Part shown: piece by piece, positions 17,473-26,045 of the stretch
How the letters are laid out: every line of letters begins with the position of its first letter
How positions within the stretch are numbered: the stretch's first letter is position 1
Assembly: GCA_021779835.1 (NCBI GenBank)
Contig: JAJXZX010000014.1
Span: 30,766-94,765, forward strand
Source: Pseudomonadota bacterium
GTDB taxonomy: Bacteria; Pseudomonadota; Alphaproteobacteria; Rhodobacterales; Rhodobacteraceae
Direction of reading: 5' to 3'
DNA: 64,000 nt
The notes under the pieces: generated by a model
Databases searched by the model: none
What the model was told of the DNA's origin: nothing
Seen by the model: the letters and a program-made list of their open reading frames with translations, nothing else
Position numbers and translations under genes: made by a program

Positions 17473-18033
17473 ATGAGCAATTTCACCAGACGCGGTTTCT
17501 TGGTCAGCGCAGGCTCCGTCGCCACTCTGACCGCCGCTTGCGGTAATGGCGTCGGCAATAATGGCGCTGCCACGATCGACGCGCGGGTTGATGCGACGCA
17601 GGCCTATCTGCACAGCACCTACCCCGGCACGGACGAGCTGAAGAGAAAGGCCGTCGGCATCCTCTACTTCCCGCTTATCACCGAGGCGGGCTTTGGCATC
17701 GGTGGTGCCTACGGCCGCGGCGCGCTGCGCATCAATGGCACCACGGTCGATTACTATTCCGCCGTCCGCGGCACGATCGGTTTCCAGATCGGCGGACAGC
17801 AATATGCCCACGTCATCTACTTCATGACCGAACAGGCGCTGTCGGATTTCCGCAGCTCTTCGGGTTGGGCAATGGGCGCCGATGCGCGCTATGCGGTGTC
17901 CAACAAGGGCGGCAGCCTAGGTATCGACACCACCACCGAGATGGCGCCGGTCGTGGCGCTGGTGTTCGGTCAGGCCGGTCTTATCGCCGGCGCGACGCTC
18001 GGCGGCACCAAATACACCCGTATCCTGCCGTAA
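17473..18033 (+). CDS. SYLF/Ysc84-domain lipoprotein
   Basis: 186 residues. The N-terminus has a twin-Arg-like sequence (TRRGFLVSAGS) with a lipobox-like TAAC (Cys at 25), suggesting export and lipidation. The mature part is a SYLF/Ysc84 lipid-binding domain: AVGILYFPLITEAGFGIGG, YGRGALRINGTTVDYYSA, and a C-terminal hydrophobic GLIAGATLGGTKYTRI. In eukaryotes this domain binds phosphoinositides; bacterial members are envelope proteins of unknown role. AGAGGT precedes the ATG. Confidence 0.85.
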   Translation: MSNFTRRGFLVSAGSVATLTAACGNGVGNNGAATIDARVDATQAYLHSTYPGTDELKRKAVGILYFPLITEAGFGIGGAYGRGALRINGTTVDYYSAVRGTIGFQIGGQQYAHVIYFMTEQALSDFRSSSGWAMGADARYAVSNKGGSLGIDTTTEMAPVVALVFGQAGLIAGATLGGTKYTRILP

Positions 18034-18172
18034 CCCGCGCAAGCCTTTCGTCTTTCGCACAAAACACGCACAAGTGTGGCACCCGCCCTATTTGTGCCCA
18101 AATTTAATGCGATGCGATGCAGGGAATGGCAATCGAAACGACGTTACCTGACGTGAAGCTGAGGCGTTTTTC

Positions 18173-19426
18173 ATGAGTACCACTTATACCTATAACAACA
18201 ACTTCGACATTTACGGCAACCCGCTGAACGGCGCGACGCAGACCTCCACCGGCACAGGAGTTGGCGTCACCAGTATCTCCAGCCCCTCGCCGGGCGATAG
18301 CGGCAACGAGTTTGCGTTTTTTTCTGGTAACAGTGAAAGCGCAACCCTCGCGCTACCGTCGCTCAACTTGACGGCGACACAAGAGGTCACAAGCTTTACC
18401 GCCAGTATGAACCTGACGATTCAGACCGGCACCAATGACACCTTCGGCAACAAAGAACCCGATGGTGTCAGCTTCAACTTCGGCGGTACTGCCACTGCAG
18501 GCGCTGAAGAGCAGGGCACCAACACCGGTCTTTCCGTCGACATCATTCCCTACCAATGGGCGTCTCCGGGCGGCGGCAATAACATGCTGATCAAATGGAA
18601 CGGCGTCGTGATCGGCACGACCAGCTTGAACAACCTAGGCTCGACAACGGCCGGCGCGACCGGGACGTTCCAGATTGGCGTGGATGCCGCGGGGCATGTC
18701 ACGGCAAGCTGGGGCAGTTTCTCGGTCAGCGCCACCATCCCGTCCGATCAGTGGGCCACGACCAGCCAAAGCAACTTCAACTTCAACATCGCGGGCCGCA
18801 CCGGCGGTAACGCTGGCACCGCCTATATCGACAACGTCAAGCTCAGCGCCACCGTGGTCTGCTTTGCGCGCGGCACGCTGATTGAAACCGAAACCGGTCC
18901 CCGCCGTGTAGAGGATCTGGCGGCTGGTGATCGCATCCTGACCGTGGACAATGGCTATCAACCGATCCGCTGGATCGGATGCAGCCGTGTGCCGGCGCAA
19001 GGCCGCCTCGCCCCGATCCGCATCAACACCGGCGTGCTTGGCAACACCCGTCCGCTTATCGTGTCACCGCACCATCGCCTGTTGATCAGCGGTTGGCGCG
19101 CCGAATTGCTGTTTGGCGAACCAGAGGTTCTGGTCGCAGCCAAAGCGCTGGTGAACGACCACTCGATCCTCCGTCAGGAAGGTGGCCACGTCGATTATTT
19201 CCACGTTCTGTTCGATCAGCATGAACTGATCTATGCCGAAGGTGCGGTGGCCGAAAGCCTGTTCCTTGGCGCGGAAAGCCTGACGGCGCTCAGCGATGAA
19301 GCGCGCGGAGAGATTGAATCGCTCTTCCCGGATCTTGCCGAAACTGGTGAAGTCGCGCACTTCATCACTGCACGTCGGGTGCTTACCAGCAATGAAACGC
19401 GCGCCCTGCAAGCGCGCGCTGCCTGA
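18173..19426 (+). CDS. Lectin-like domain fused to a Hint (self-processing) domain
   Basis: 417 residues in two parts. Residues 1-225 are a Thr/Ser/Asn/Gly-rich beta-sandwich resembling L-type lectin/LamG folds (DGVSFNFGG, NNMLIKWNGVVIG, TAYIDNVKLS). Residues 229-400 form a Hint_2 domain: CFARGTLIET places the nucleophilic Cys at 230 directly after the lectin part, then SPHHRLLI and DYFHVLFDQHELIYAEG. Hint domains of this type drive autocleavage at the Cys. No classical signal peptide is present, so secretion is probably by a type I system. A strong terminator follows. Confidence 0.87.
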   Translation: MSTTYTYNNNFDIYGNPLNGATQTSTGTGVGVTSISSPSPGDSGNEFAFFSGNSESATLALPSLNLTATQEVTSFTASMNLTIQTGTNDTFGNKEPDGVSFNFGGTATAGAEEQGTNTGLSVDIIPYQWASPGGGNNMLIKWNGVVIGTTSLNNLGSTTAGATGTFQIGVDAAGHVTASWGSFSVSATIPSDQWATTSQSNFNFNIAGRTGGNAGTAYIDNVKLSATVVCFARGTLIETETGPRRVEDLAAGDRILTVDNGYQPIRWIGCSRVPAQGRLAPIRINTGVLGNTRPLIVSPHHRLLISGWRAELLFGEPEVLVAAKALVNDHSILRQEGGHVDYFHVLFDQHELIYAEGAVAESLFLGAESLTALSDEARGEIESLFPDLAETGEVAHFITARRVLTSNETRALQARAA

Positions 19427-19435
19427 TCTCACAAC

Positions 19436-19470
19436 GCCAAAAGCCCGCCCATACCGGGCGGGCTTTTGGC
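19436..19470. terminator. Bidirectional Rho-independent terminator
   Basis: Perfect 15-bp stem (GCCAAAAGCCCGCCC with GGGCGGGCTTTTGGC), 5-nt loop ATACC, with T-runs in both directions. It sits between the convergent Hint-protein and dehydrogenase genes. Confidence 0.85.
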
Positions 19471-19482
19471 CTGCGCGAACTG

Positions 19483-20355
19483 TCAGCTCAACCGACGCAG
19501 CCGCTCGATCAACGACGAGGTATCCCAGCGCGCGCCGCCCATCGCCTGCACGTCCTTGTAGAACTGGTCCACCAGGGCCGTCATCGGCAAGGGCGCGCCA
19601 ATCGCATCTGCGGTGTCCAGACAGATACCCAGATCCTTGCGCATCCAGTCCACGGCAAAGCCATAGTCGAACTTGCCCTCCAGCATGGTCTTGTGCCGGT
19701 TTGCCATCTGCCACGACCCTGCGGCACCCTGACTGATGACCTCGACCACCGCCGCGCCATCAAGGCCCGCCTTCTCGCCAAAGCGCAGCGCCTCGGCCAA
19801 GCCCTGCACCAGCCCCGCGATGCAGATCTGGTTCATCATCTTGGCCAACTGCCCCGCGCCGGTCTCCCCGATCCGCTTGCAGACGCGCGCATAGGCGGCA
19901 ATCACAGCCTCGGCTTTGGCATAGGTCGTAGCCTCGCCGCCACACATCACCGACAACACGCCGTTCTCAGCCCCGGCTTGCCCGCCCGACACCGGCGCAT
20001 CGACAAAGCCAAAGCCCATGCCCGAAGCCACTGCCGCCATCTCGCGCGTGATGCGTGCCGAAACCGTGGTGTGATCGACAAAGATCGCGCCCTTGGCCAT
20101 GCCGCCGAAAGCGCCCTCAGCGCCAATGCAAACCTCGCGCAGATCGTCGTCATTGCCGACGCAGGCCATCACAAATTCGGCACCCACCGCAGCCTCACCC
20201 GGCGTTGCGCCCATCTTGCCGCCATGCTTGGCAACCCAAGCCTCGGCCTTCGCGCGCGTGCGGTTATAGACCGTAACCTCGTGCCCGGCCTTCACCAGAT
20301 GCCCAGCCATTGGGAAGCCCATGACTCCCAGCCCAAGAAATGCAACCTTCGCCAT
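19483..20355 (-). CDS. NAD(P)-dependent beta-hydroxyacid dehydrogenase (GarR/MmsB family)
   Basis: 290 residues. Rossmann motif GLGVMGFPMAGHL at the N-terminus, substrate-binding DAPVSGGQAGAENG, catalytic Lys region GQLAKMMNQ and the C-terminal helical dimerisation domain. The family includes tartronate-semialdehyde reductase, 3-hydroxyisobutyrate dehydrogenase and glyoxylate/succinic semialdehyde reductases. No valine-degradation or glyoxylate genes are adjacent, so the substrate is undecided. The ATG at 20355 follows GGGGGAAGTC. Confidence 0.9.
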   Translation of the reverse strand: MAKVAFLGLGVMGFPMAGHLVKAGHEVTVYNRTRAKAEAWVAKHGGKMGATPGEAAVGAEFVMACVGNDDDLREVCIGAEGAFGGMAKGAIFVDHTTVSARITREMAAVASGMGFGFVDAPVSGGQAGAENGVLSVMCGGEATTYAKAEAVIAAYARVCKRIGETGAGQLAKMMNQICIAGLVQGLAEALRFGEKAGLDGAAVVEVISQGAAGSWQMANRHKTMLEGKFDYGFAVDWMRKDLGICLDTADAIGAPLPMTALVDQFYKDVQAMGGARWDTSSLIERLRRLS

Positions 20356-20428
20356 GACTTCCCCCCAGCGCGCGTTTCGATTATCCCCTACCTAACGACT
20401 TCCCCCCAGCCGTCAAGTTGAGGCACCC

Positions 20429-22891
20429 ATGGCGACCGTGTTCCGCTGGCTCTTGCGTATCTTTACCGCCCTGATCGTGCTGGGTGGCATCACGCTGGTG
20501 CTTGCCTATTATTTTCTGTCACGCTCGCTGCCGGACTATTCGGCGCACTATCAGACGCCCGGCCTCTCGGCACCGATGCAAATTGTGCGCACCAATACTG
20601 ACGTGCCGCATATCTTCGGCGCCACCGATGCCGACAGCTACTACGGCCTTGGCTTCGCGCAGGCGCAGGACAGGCTGTGGCAAATGACCCTGCTGCGCCG
20701 CACCGCGCAGGGCCGCCTGTCAGAGCTTTTCGGCCCGAGTCAGGTGAAAACCGATGAACTGCTGCGCCGTCTCGACCTTTACGGCCTTGCCGTGCAAAGC
20801 GTCGCCGCGCAGGACGACCAGACCAAGGCAGCCCTTGAGGCCTATGCGCGCGGCGTCAATGCCTGGATCGACATCGTCAACAAACAGGCGCTTGGCCGTG
20901 GCGCGCCTGAATTCTTCCTGTTCGGCAACCAGATCGCGACGTGGACCCCCGCCGACTCCATTGCCATCATCAAACTGATGGCGCTTAACCTGTCCTCGCA
21001 TCTGGAATCCGAGGTCCTGCGCGCCCGTGTTTCCCTTATCATGCCGCCGGAACGGGTGAAGGACATCCTGCCCGACGCCGCCGATCCCGCCATCGCCGCC
21101 CTGCCGAAATACTCCAGCCTGTTTCCCACCGTGCAGCCCAGCTATGCCGATCTGAACATCAGCCAGGACCCCCTGTCGCCGATCCCCGCCCCCGACATGG
21201 GTGGCGCATCAAACGCCTGGGCCGCCGCGCCCTCGCGCTCGGCCGCTGGCGGCTCGCTGCTGGCCAATGACCCGCACCTGGCCTTCACCGCGCCCTCGAT
21301 CTGGTATCTTGCCCGCCTCAAACTCGCCTCGGGCGATGTGATCGGCGCCACCATCCCCGGCACCCCCATCGTCATGCTGGGCCGGTCCGAGAAACTGGGC
21401 TGGGGTCTGACCTCCTCCTACCTCGACGACCAGGACGTGCATATCGAGAAGGTGAACCCCGATAATCCGCAGGAATATCTGACGCCGACCGGCTACAAAC
21501 CTTTCATCACGCGCCAGTCGATCATCAATATCAAGGGCGCCGCCCCGATCACCCTCACCCTGCGCTGGACTGACAACGGCCCGGTGCTGCCCGGCTCGCT
21601 TTATAACCTCAAAGACATCACGCCGGTCGGCTACGTCACCTCGCTGTCGTGGACAGCGCTAAGCCCGAATGACACCTCGATGACCGCCGCCATCCACCTT
21701 ATGGGCGCGCATTCGGTGGACGAGGCGATCAAGGCCGGCGCGCTGTTCATCGCGCCGTCGCAAAACCTTATGCTGGCTGACAAGAATGGCATCGCCATGC
21801 AGATGATAGGCGCGATGCCGAAACGTGACGCGCGCAACACCACGCAGGGGCGGATGCCCAACCAAGGCTGGCTGCCGGAAAACCGCTGGAACGGCATGTT
21901 CCCCTACTCCGACAACCCCAGCTTTGTAAACCCGGCCAGCGGTATCCTTGGCAACACCAACAACAAGATGATCGACCGGCCTTTCCCCAACAACGTCTCG
22001 TTCGACTGGGGCGACACCGAGCGTATCAAGCGCTGGCTTGACCTGATGAAAACCCGCGAGGTTCATACCCGCGAAAGCTTTATCGAGGCGCAACTGGATA
22101 CCGTCAGCCCCGCCGCGCGTGATCTGCTGCCCTTGGTCGCGAAAGACCTGTGGTTCTCGGGCGAGGATGCCCCCGAAGGCACGCCGCTGCGGATGCGCCA
22201 GCGCGCGCTCAAGCTGCTGGCTGCATGGAACGGCGATATGAACGAACATATGCCAGAGCCGCTGATTTACGCGGCATGGATGAAATTCCTGCAAGACCGC
22301 ATCATCCGGGATGAGCTTGGCCCCCTCGCCGATGCCTTCACCCATATCAACCCGGTGTTCCTTGAACGCGTGTTCCGCAACACCGACGGCGCCGCGAAAT
22401 GGTGCGACGTGGTGCAGACCACGCCAGTCGAGACATGCACCGACATGGCGCGCATGTCGCTGGACGATGCGCTTTTGTGGCTGTCGCAGCGCTATGGCAC
22501 CAACATCGAAAGCTGGCGCTGGGGCGACGCGCATCAGGCCGCGCATGACCATCCGGTGTTGGGCCGCATCCCGATTCTGCGTTACTTCGTCAACATCCGC
22601 CAATCGGTCAGCGGTGGCGACTTCACCTTGAACCGAGGCCAGACCATCGGCACCGGCCCCAACCCCTTCCTCGATGTCCACGGCGCTGGCTACCGCGGCG
22701 TCTATGACTTCGCCGACCCAGACAGCTCGGTGTTTATCACCTCGACCGGCCAATCCGGCCAGCCGCTCAGCCGCTTCTATGATGATCTGGGCGAGCTTTG
22801 GCGGCGCGGCGAATACATCCCGATGTCGTTAGACCCCGCACTCGCCCGCGCCGGAGCGGTGGGGATCACCACGTTGACGCCAACACCATAG
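20429..22891 (+). CDS. Penicillin/AHL acylase family Ntn-hydrolase
   Basis: 820 residues. An N-terminal membrane anchor/signal (about 7-30) is followed by the alpha chain (VPHIFGATDADSYYGLGFAQAQDRLWQM). The autocatalytic junction is at GGA-SNAW, making Ser261 the nucleophile of the beta chain; GGSLLANDPHL and the later NTNNKMIDRPFP are typical. Such enzymes are exported, self-cleave into two chains and hydrolyse amides: beta-lactam side chains or, in the PvdQ/QuiP group, long-chain acyl-homoserine lactones. Which substrate applies cannot be decided from sequence alone. Confidence 0.9.
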   Translation: MATVFRWLLRIFTALIVLGGITLVLAYYFLSRSLPDYSAHYQTPGLSAPMQIVRTNTDVPHIFGATDADSYYGLGFAQAQDRLWQMTLLRRTAQGRLSELFGPSQVKTDELLRRLDLYGLAVQSVAAQDDQTKAALEAYARGVNAWIDIVNKQALGRGAPEFFLFGNQIATWTPADSIAIIKLMALNLSSHLESEVLRARVSLIMPPERVKDILPDAADPAIAALPKYSSLFPTVQPSYADLNISQDPLSPIPAPDMGGASNAWAAAPSRSAAGGSLLANDPHLAFTAPSIWYLARLKLASGDVIGATIPGTPIVMLGRSEKLGWGLTSSYLDDQDVHIEKVNPDNPQEYLTPTGYKPFITRQSIINIKGAAPITLTLRWTDNGPVLPGSLYNLKDITPVGYVTSLSWTALSPNDTSMTAAIHLMGAHSVDEAIKAGALFIAPSQNLMLADKNGIAMQMIGAMPKRDARNTTQGRMPNQGWLPENRWNGMFPYSDNPSFVNPASGILGNTNNKMIDRPFPNNVSFDWGDTERIKRWLDLMKTREVHTRESFIEAQLDTVSPAARDLLPLVAKDLWFSGEDAPEGTPLRMRQRALKLLAAWNGDMNEHMPEPLIYAAWMKFLQDRIIRDELGPLADAFTHINPVFLERVFRNTDGAAKWCDVVQTTPVETCTDMARMSLDDALLWLSQRYGTNIESWRWGDAHQAAHDHPVLGRIPILRYFVNIRQSVSGGDFTLNRGQTIGTGPNPFLDVHGAGYRGVYDFADPDSSVFITSTGQSGQPLSRFYDDLGELWRRGEYIPMSLDPALARAGAVGITTLTPTP

Positions 22892-22913
22892 GGCGGGGTT
22901 CCCCGTGCCCTAT
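22888..22913. terminator. Hairpin between convergent genes
   Basis: ATAGGGC...GCCCTAT (7 bp) enclosing GGGG/CCCC with a TT loop, overlapping the acylase stop. There is no T-run, so it may be an RNA-stabilising hairpin rather than an intrinsic terminator. Confidence 0.4.
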
Positions 22914-22925
22914 AGGTGTCGTGAC

Positions 22926-24215
22926 TTACTCAGGCGTTGCGCCGTGCAACATTTCCCGAAAGCGCTTTTCCTGCCGCGCCGTCCAACGAACCGAAACCCG
23001 GTATCCCTCGTCGGTTTCGATCTCGGAAATCACCAGCCCCTGCTCAAACAACCAGGCCCGAACCCGACCCTCGGCAAAGGGGATCAAGACCTCCCGCTCG
23101 GTCTTTTCTTCTTCCAGCATTTCGGAAATCAGATCGGTCAACCCCGCGATCCCATCCCCGTTCAGCGCCGAAATCGCCCGGATCGTCTCACTCCGCCCCG
23201 CCTGCGTTTCCAGCGCGGCCCGCGCCTCGCCCTCGGTCAGGTCGATCTTGTTCCAGACCTCGATCATTGGCACATCTGCCTTCACGCCAAGGCTGGTCAG
23301 AATATCCGCTACATCCTTCGCCTGCTCGGCCGTTTCGGGATGCGAAATGTCGCGGACATGCAGGATCAGATCGGCCTCCAGCACCTCCTCCAAGGTCGCA
23401 CGGAAAGCGGCAACCAACTGGGTCGGCAGATCCGAGATGAACCCGACCGTATCCGACAAGATCACCTTGCGCCCCGAAGGCAGCACCACGCCCCGCATCG
23501 TCGGGTCAAGCGTGGCGAACAGCATATCCTTGGCCAGCACATCCGCGCCAGTCATACGGTTGAACAAGGTCGATTTCCCGGCGTTGGTATAGCCGACCAG
23601 CGCCACGATCGGAAACGGCACCTTTTTGCGCGACGCGCGGTGCAACTCGCGGGTTTTCACCACGCGCTCCAGCTGCTTCTTGATCTGCAGCACCTGATCG
23701 TCAATCGCGCGCCGGTCCGCCTCGATCTGCGTCTCGCCGGGGCCACCGACAAAGCCAAAGCCGCCGCGCTGCCGTTCAAGATGGGTCCAGGCCCGCACAA
23801 GCCGGGTGCGCTGAAAGCTGAGCGCCGCAAGCTCGACTTGCAGCACCCCTTCGCGCGTCCGCGCCCGGTTGGCGAAAATCTCCAGAATAAGGCCGGTGCG
23901 GTCCAGCAGCTTGACGCCCCATTCCTTTTCAAGGTTGCGCTGCTGCACCGGCGTCACCGGACCGTCAACCAGAACGAGGCCAACCTCCAGCTCCTCGAAC
24001 CGCGCTTTCAGCTCGGCGACCTTGCCTGATCCGAACAGCATCCCCGGCGTGACCTTGGGTAAGCGAACAGAATCCGCGCCCATGACCTCCAGATCCGGCA
24101 GCGCCGCCGCCAGCGACACAGCCTCGGCCAGCGCATGTTCTGGCGTGCGCCGGGTTCGGGCGGATTTCAGGTCCGGATGCAGCACATAGGCACGCATCGC
24201 GCCCTCGTCAGACAT
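22926..24215 (-). CDS. hflX: GTPase HflX
   Basis: 429 residues. The N-terminal nucleotide-binding domain (about 1-195) contains the GPGETQIEADRR linker; the G domain has G1 GYTNAGKST near residue 210, G2 T in LFATLDPT, G3 DTVGF and G4 NKID. HflX is a ribosome-associated GTPase that splits stalled 70S ribosomes, especially in heat stress. It starts 8 nt after the hfq stop, the hfq-hflX order shared by many proteobacteria. Confidence 0.97.
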   Translation of the reverse strand: MSDEGAMRAYVLHPDLKSARTRRTPEHALAEAVSLAAALPDLEVMGADSVRLPKVTPGMLFGSGKVAELKARFEELEVGLVLVDGPVTPVQQRNLEKEWGVKLLDRTGLILEIFANRARTREGVLQVELAALSFQRTRLVRAWTHLERQRGGFGFVGGPGETQIEADRRAIDDQVLQIKKQLERVVKTRELHRASRKKVPFPIVALVGYTNAGKSTLFNRMTGADVLAKDMLFATLDPTMRGVVLPSGRKVILSDTVGFISDLPTQLVAAFRATLEEVLEADLILHVRDISHPETAEQAKDVADILTSLGVKADVPMIEVWNKIDLTEGEARAALETQAGRSETIRAISALNGDGIAGLTDLISEMLEEEKTEREVLIPFAEGRVRAWLFEQGLVISEIETDEGYRVSVRWTARQEKRFREMLHGATPE

Positions 24216-24223
24216 CGGGGCGA

Positions 24224-24457
24224 TCAGTCTTCACCGTCGTAAAGGCTGATCGGCTGGCCCGGCATGATGGTCGAGATTGCATGCTTATAGACCAGTTGCG
24301 ACTGCCCATCGCGGCGCAGGAGAACGCAGAAATTGTCAAACCAAGTGATTACACCTTGCAGCTTGACGCCATTAATCAGGAAAATCGTGACAGGAATTTT
24401 TGTCTTGCGGACATGATTGAGAAACGCGTCCTGCAAATTCTGTTTATCGGCGGCCAT
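24224..24457 (-). CDS. hfq: RNA chaperone Hfq
   Basis: 77 residues. Sm1 motif ([22 protein letters not shown], then [17 protein letters not shown]) and Sm2 YKHAISTI are intact; the C-terminus is short ([13 protein letters not shown]), as in alphaproteobacteria. It forms a hexamer that pairs small RNAs with mRNAs. It lies 172 bp downstream of ntrX and next to hflX. The candidate small RNA at 6171-6246 could be a client. Confidence 0.98.
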   Translation of the reverse strand: MAADKQNLQDAFLNHVRKTKIPVTIFLINGVKLQGVITWFDNFCVLLRRDGQSQLVYKHAISTIMPGQPISLYDGED

Positions 24458-24564
24458 CTTTTTGCCTTTGTTTTTTATCGCGCTGGTGGTCGTCTTTGTC
24501 CCTCGGCTTTGATCCGATGGTTATGAGCCGAAGTATGGAGTGGTAAACGAGGAGATTCCAGCCC

Positions 24565-24586
24565 AAAAAACAGTCCGTTATGGACC
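24565..24586 (-). terminator. Weak terminator after ntrX
   Basis: On the reverse strand GGTCC-ATAAC-GGACT followed by GTTTTTT, in the ntrX-hfq gap. The stem is short (5 bp with one G-T), so read-through into hfq is likely. Confidence 0.4.
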
Positions 24587-24629
24587 TACCTGACGACCAT
24601 TGCGCGAAACCGCGGGAAGGCGATGCCCC

Positions 24630-26045
24630 TCACTGCGCTTCGTCGTCCTCGTCGTCCTCCAGATGCGCAACTCTTGCCCCGGATTTCGCCGTGGTGACCA
24701 CCCCCAACGACTTGAGTTTCCGGTGCAGCGCAGACCTCTCCATGCCAACAAAGCTTGCCGTTCGGCTGATATTTCCGCCAAATCGATTGATCTGGGTCAG
24801 CAGGTATTCCCGCTCGAACAACTCTCGCGCCTCGCGCAACGGTAGGGTCGCGAGGCCACCGGACAGGATGATGCGGCCCTCGTCCTCGACCGCATCTTCA
24901 CGCCCAGGCAGCTCTCTCGCCTCGATCGGCTCACTATTTTCACCAAGGATAAGAACCCGCTCGATCATGTTGCGCAATTGGCGCACGTTGCCCGGCCATT
25001 GCATGGTTTGCAGCAAGGCTTCGGCGTCCTCGGTCAGGTCACGCAACGGCAGGCCCTGCGCCTTGTTGAACATGGCGATGAAATGACGGGCAAGTTCGGG
25101 AATATCCTCGCGGCGGTCGTCCAGCGAAGGAACCGTAATCGGCACCACGTTCAGGCGGTCGAAAAGCTCCTGCCGGAAGCGACCTGCACTGATTTCGGCT
25201 TTCAGATCGCGGGTCGTGGACGAGATCACCCGCAGGTCAACCCGCACCTTGTCGCTGCCACCGACCCGGCTGAACTGTTGCTCGACCAGCACGCGCAGGA
25301 TTTTCGACTGCGTTCCCAGCGGCATATCGGCCACTTCGTCGAAATAGATCACGCCGCCATGCGCCTGCTCCAACAGGCCCTGCTCCACGCCACGCTCGGT
25401 GGTTTCGCGGCCAAACAGCACCTCTTCCATGCGGTCCGGCTGGATCGAGGCGGAACTGACAGTAATGAACGGGGCCGTCGCACGGGTCGATTGGGCATGG
25501 ATGAAGCGCGCCGCCACCTCCTTGCCCGAACCAGACGGGCCGGTCAGCATCACCCGGCCATTCGATTTGGTCACTTTTTCCAGGTTAGACTTCAGCGCCT
25601 TGAACGCGGCACCAGAGCCGATCATGTCGGCGGTGGTCACATCGCGACGGCGCAGGTCGGTATTTTCGCGGCGCAGTCGGGAGGTCTCCATCGCGCGGCT
25701 GACAACCACCATCAACTGGTCGATATTAAAGGGTTTTTCGATGAAGTCATAGGCGCCCTGCTTGATCGCGGCGACCGCGATTTCGATGTTGCCGTGGCCA
25801 GAGATGATGACCACCGGCACATCCGGGTTATCCCGCTTCACCGTCTTGAGAATGTCGATCCCGTCCATCCGGCTGTCCTTCAGCCAGATGTCGAGGATCA
25901 TCAGCGCCGGTGCTTCGGCGTTGATTGCGGCCATGCACTCGTCTGAATTACCCGCCAGCCGCGTCACATAACCTTCGTCCCTCAGAATATCCGAAATAAG
26001 TTCCCGAATATCGCGCTCGTCATCAACGATAAGAATACCGCCCAT
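24630..26045 (-). CDS. ntrX: Response regulator NtrX (AAA+ domain, no GAFTGA motif)
   Basis: 471 residues: receiver domain (VDDERDIRE; phospho-acceptor in LDIWLKDS), AAA+ domain with Walker A TGPSGSGKE and Walker B VIYFDEVADM, and a C-terminal Fis-type HTH (NISRTASFVGMERSALHRKL). The position of the sigma54-contacting GAFTGA loop reads FGRETTERGVEQG, so contact with sigma54 is unlikely. It pairs with NtrY and in relatives controls nitrogen use, redox and envelope functions. The ATG directly follows the ntrY stop. Confidence 0.95.
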   Translation of the reverse strand: MGGILIVDDERDIRELISDILRDEGYVTRLAGNSDECMAAINAEAPALMILDIWLKDSRMDGIDILKTVKRDNPDVPVVIISGHGNIEIAVAAIKQGAYDFIEKPFNIDQLMVVVSRAMETSRLRRENTDLRRRDVTTADMIGSGAAFKALKSNLEKVTKSNGRVMLTGPSGSGKEVAARFIHAQSTRATAPFITVSSASIQPDRMEEVLFGRETTERGVEQGLLEQAHGGVIYFDEVADMPLGTQSKILRVLVEQQFSRVGGSDKVRVDLRVISSTTRDLKAEISAGRFRQELFDRLNVVPITVPSLDDRREDIPELARHFIAMFNKAQGLPLRDLTEDAEALLQTMQWPGNVRQLRNMIERVLILGENSEPIEARELPGREDAVEDEGRIILSGGLATLPLREARELFEREYLLTQINRFGGNISRTASFVGMERSALHRKLKSLGVVTTAKSGARVAHLEDDEDDEAQ

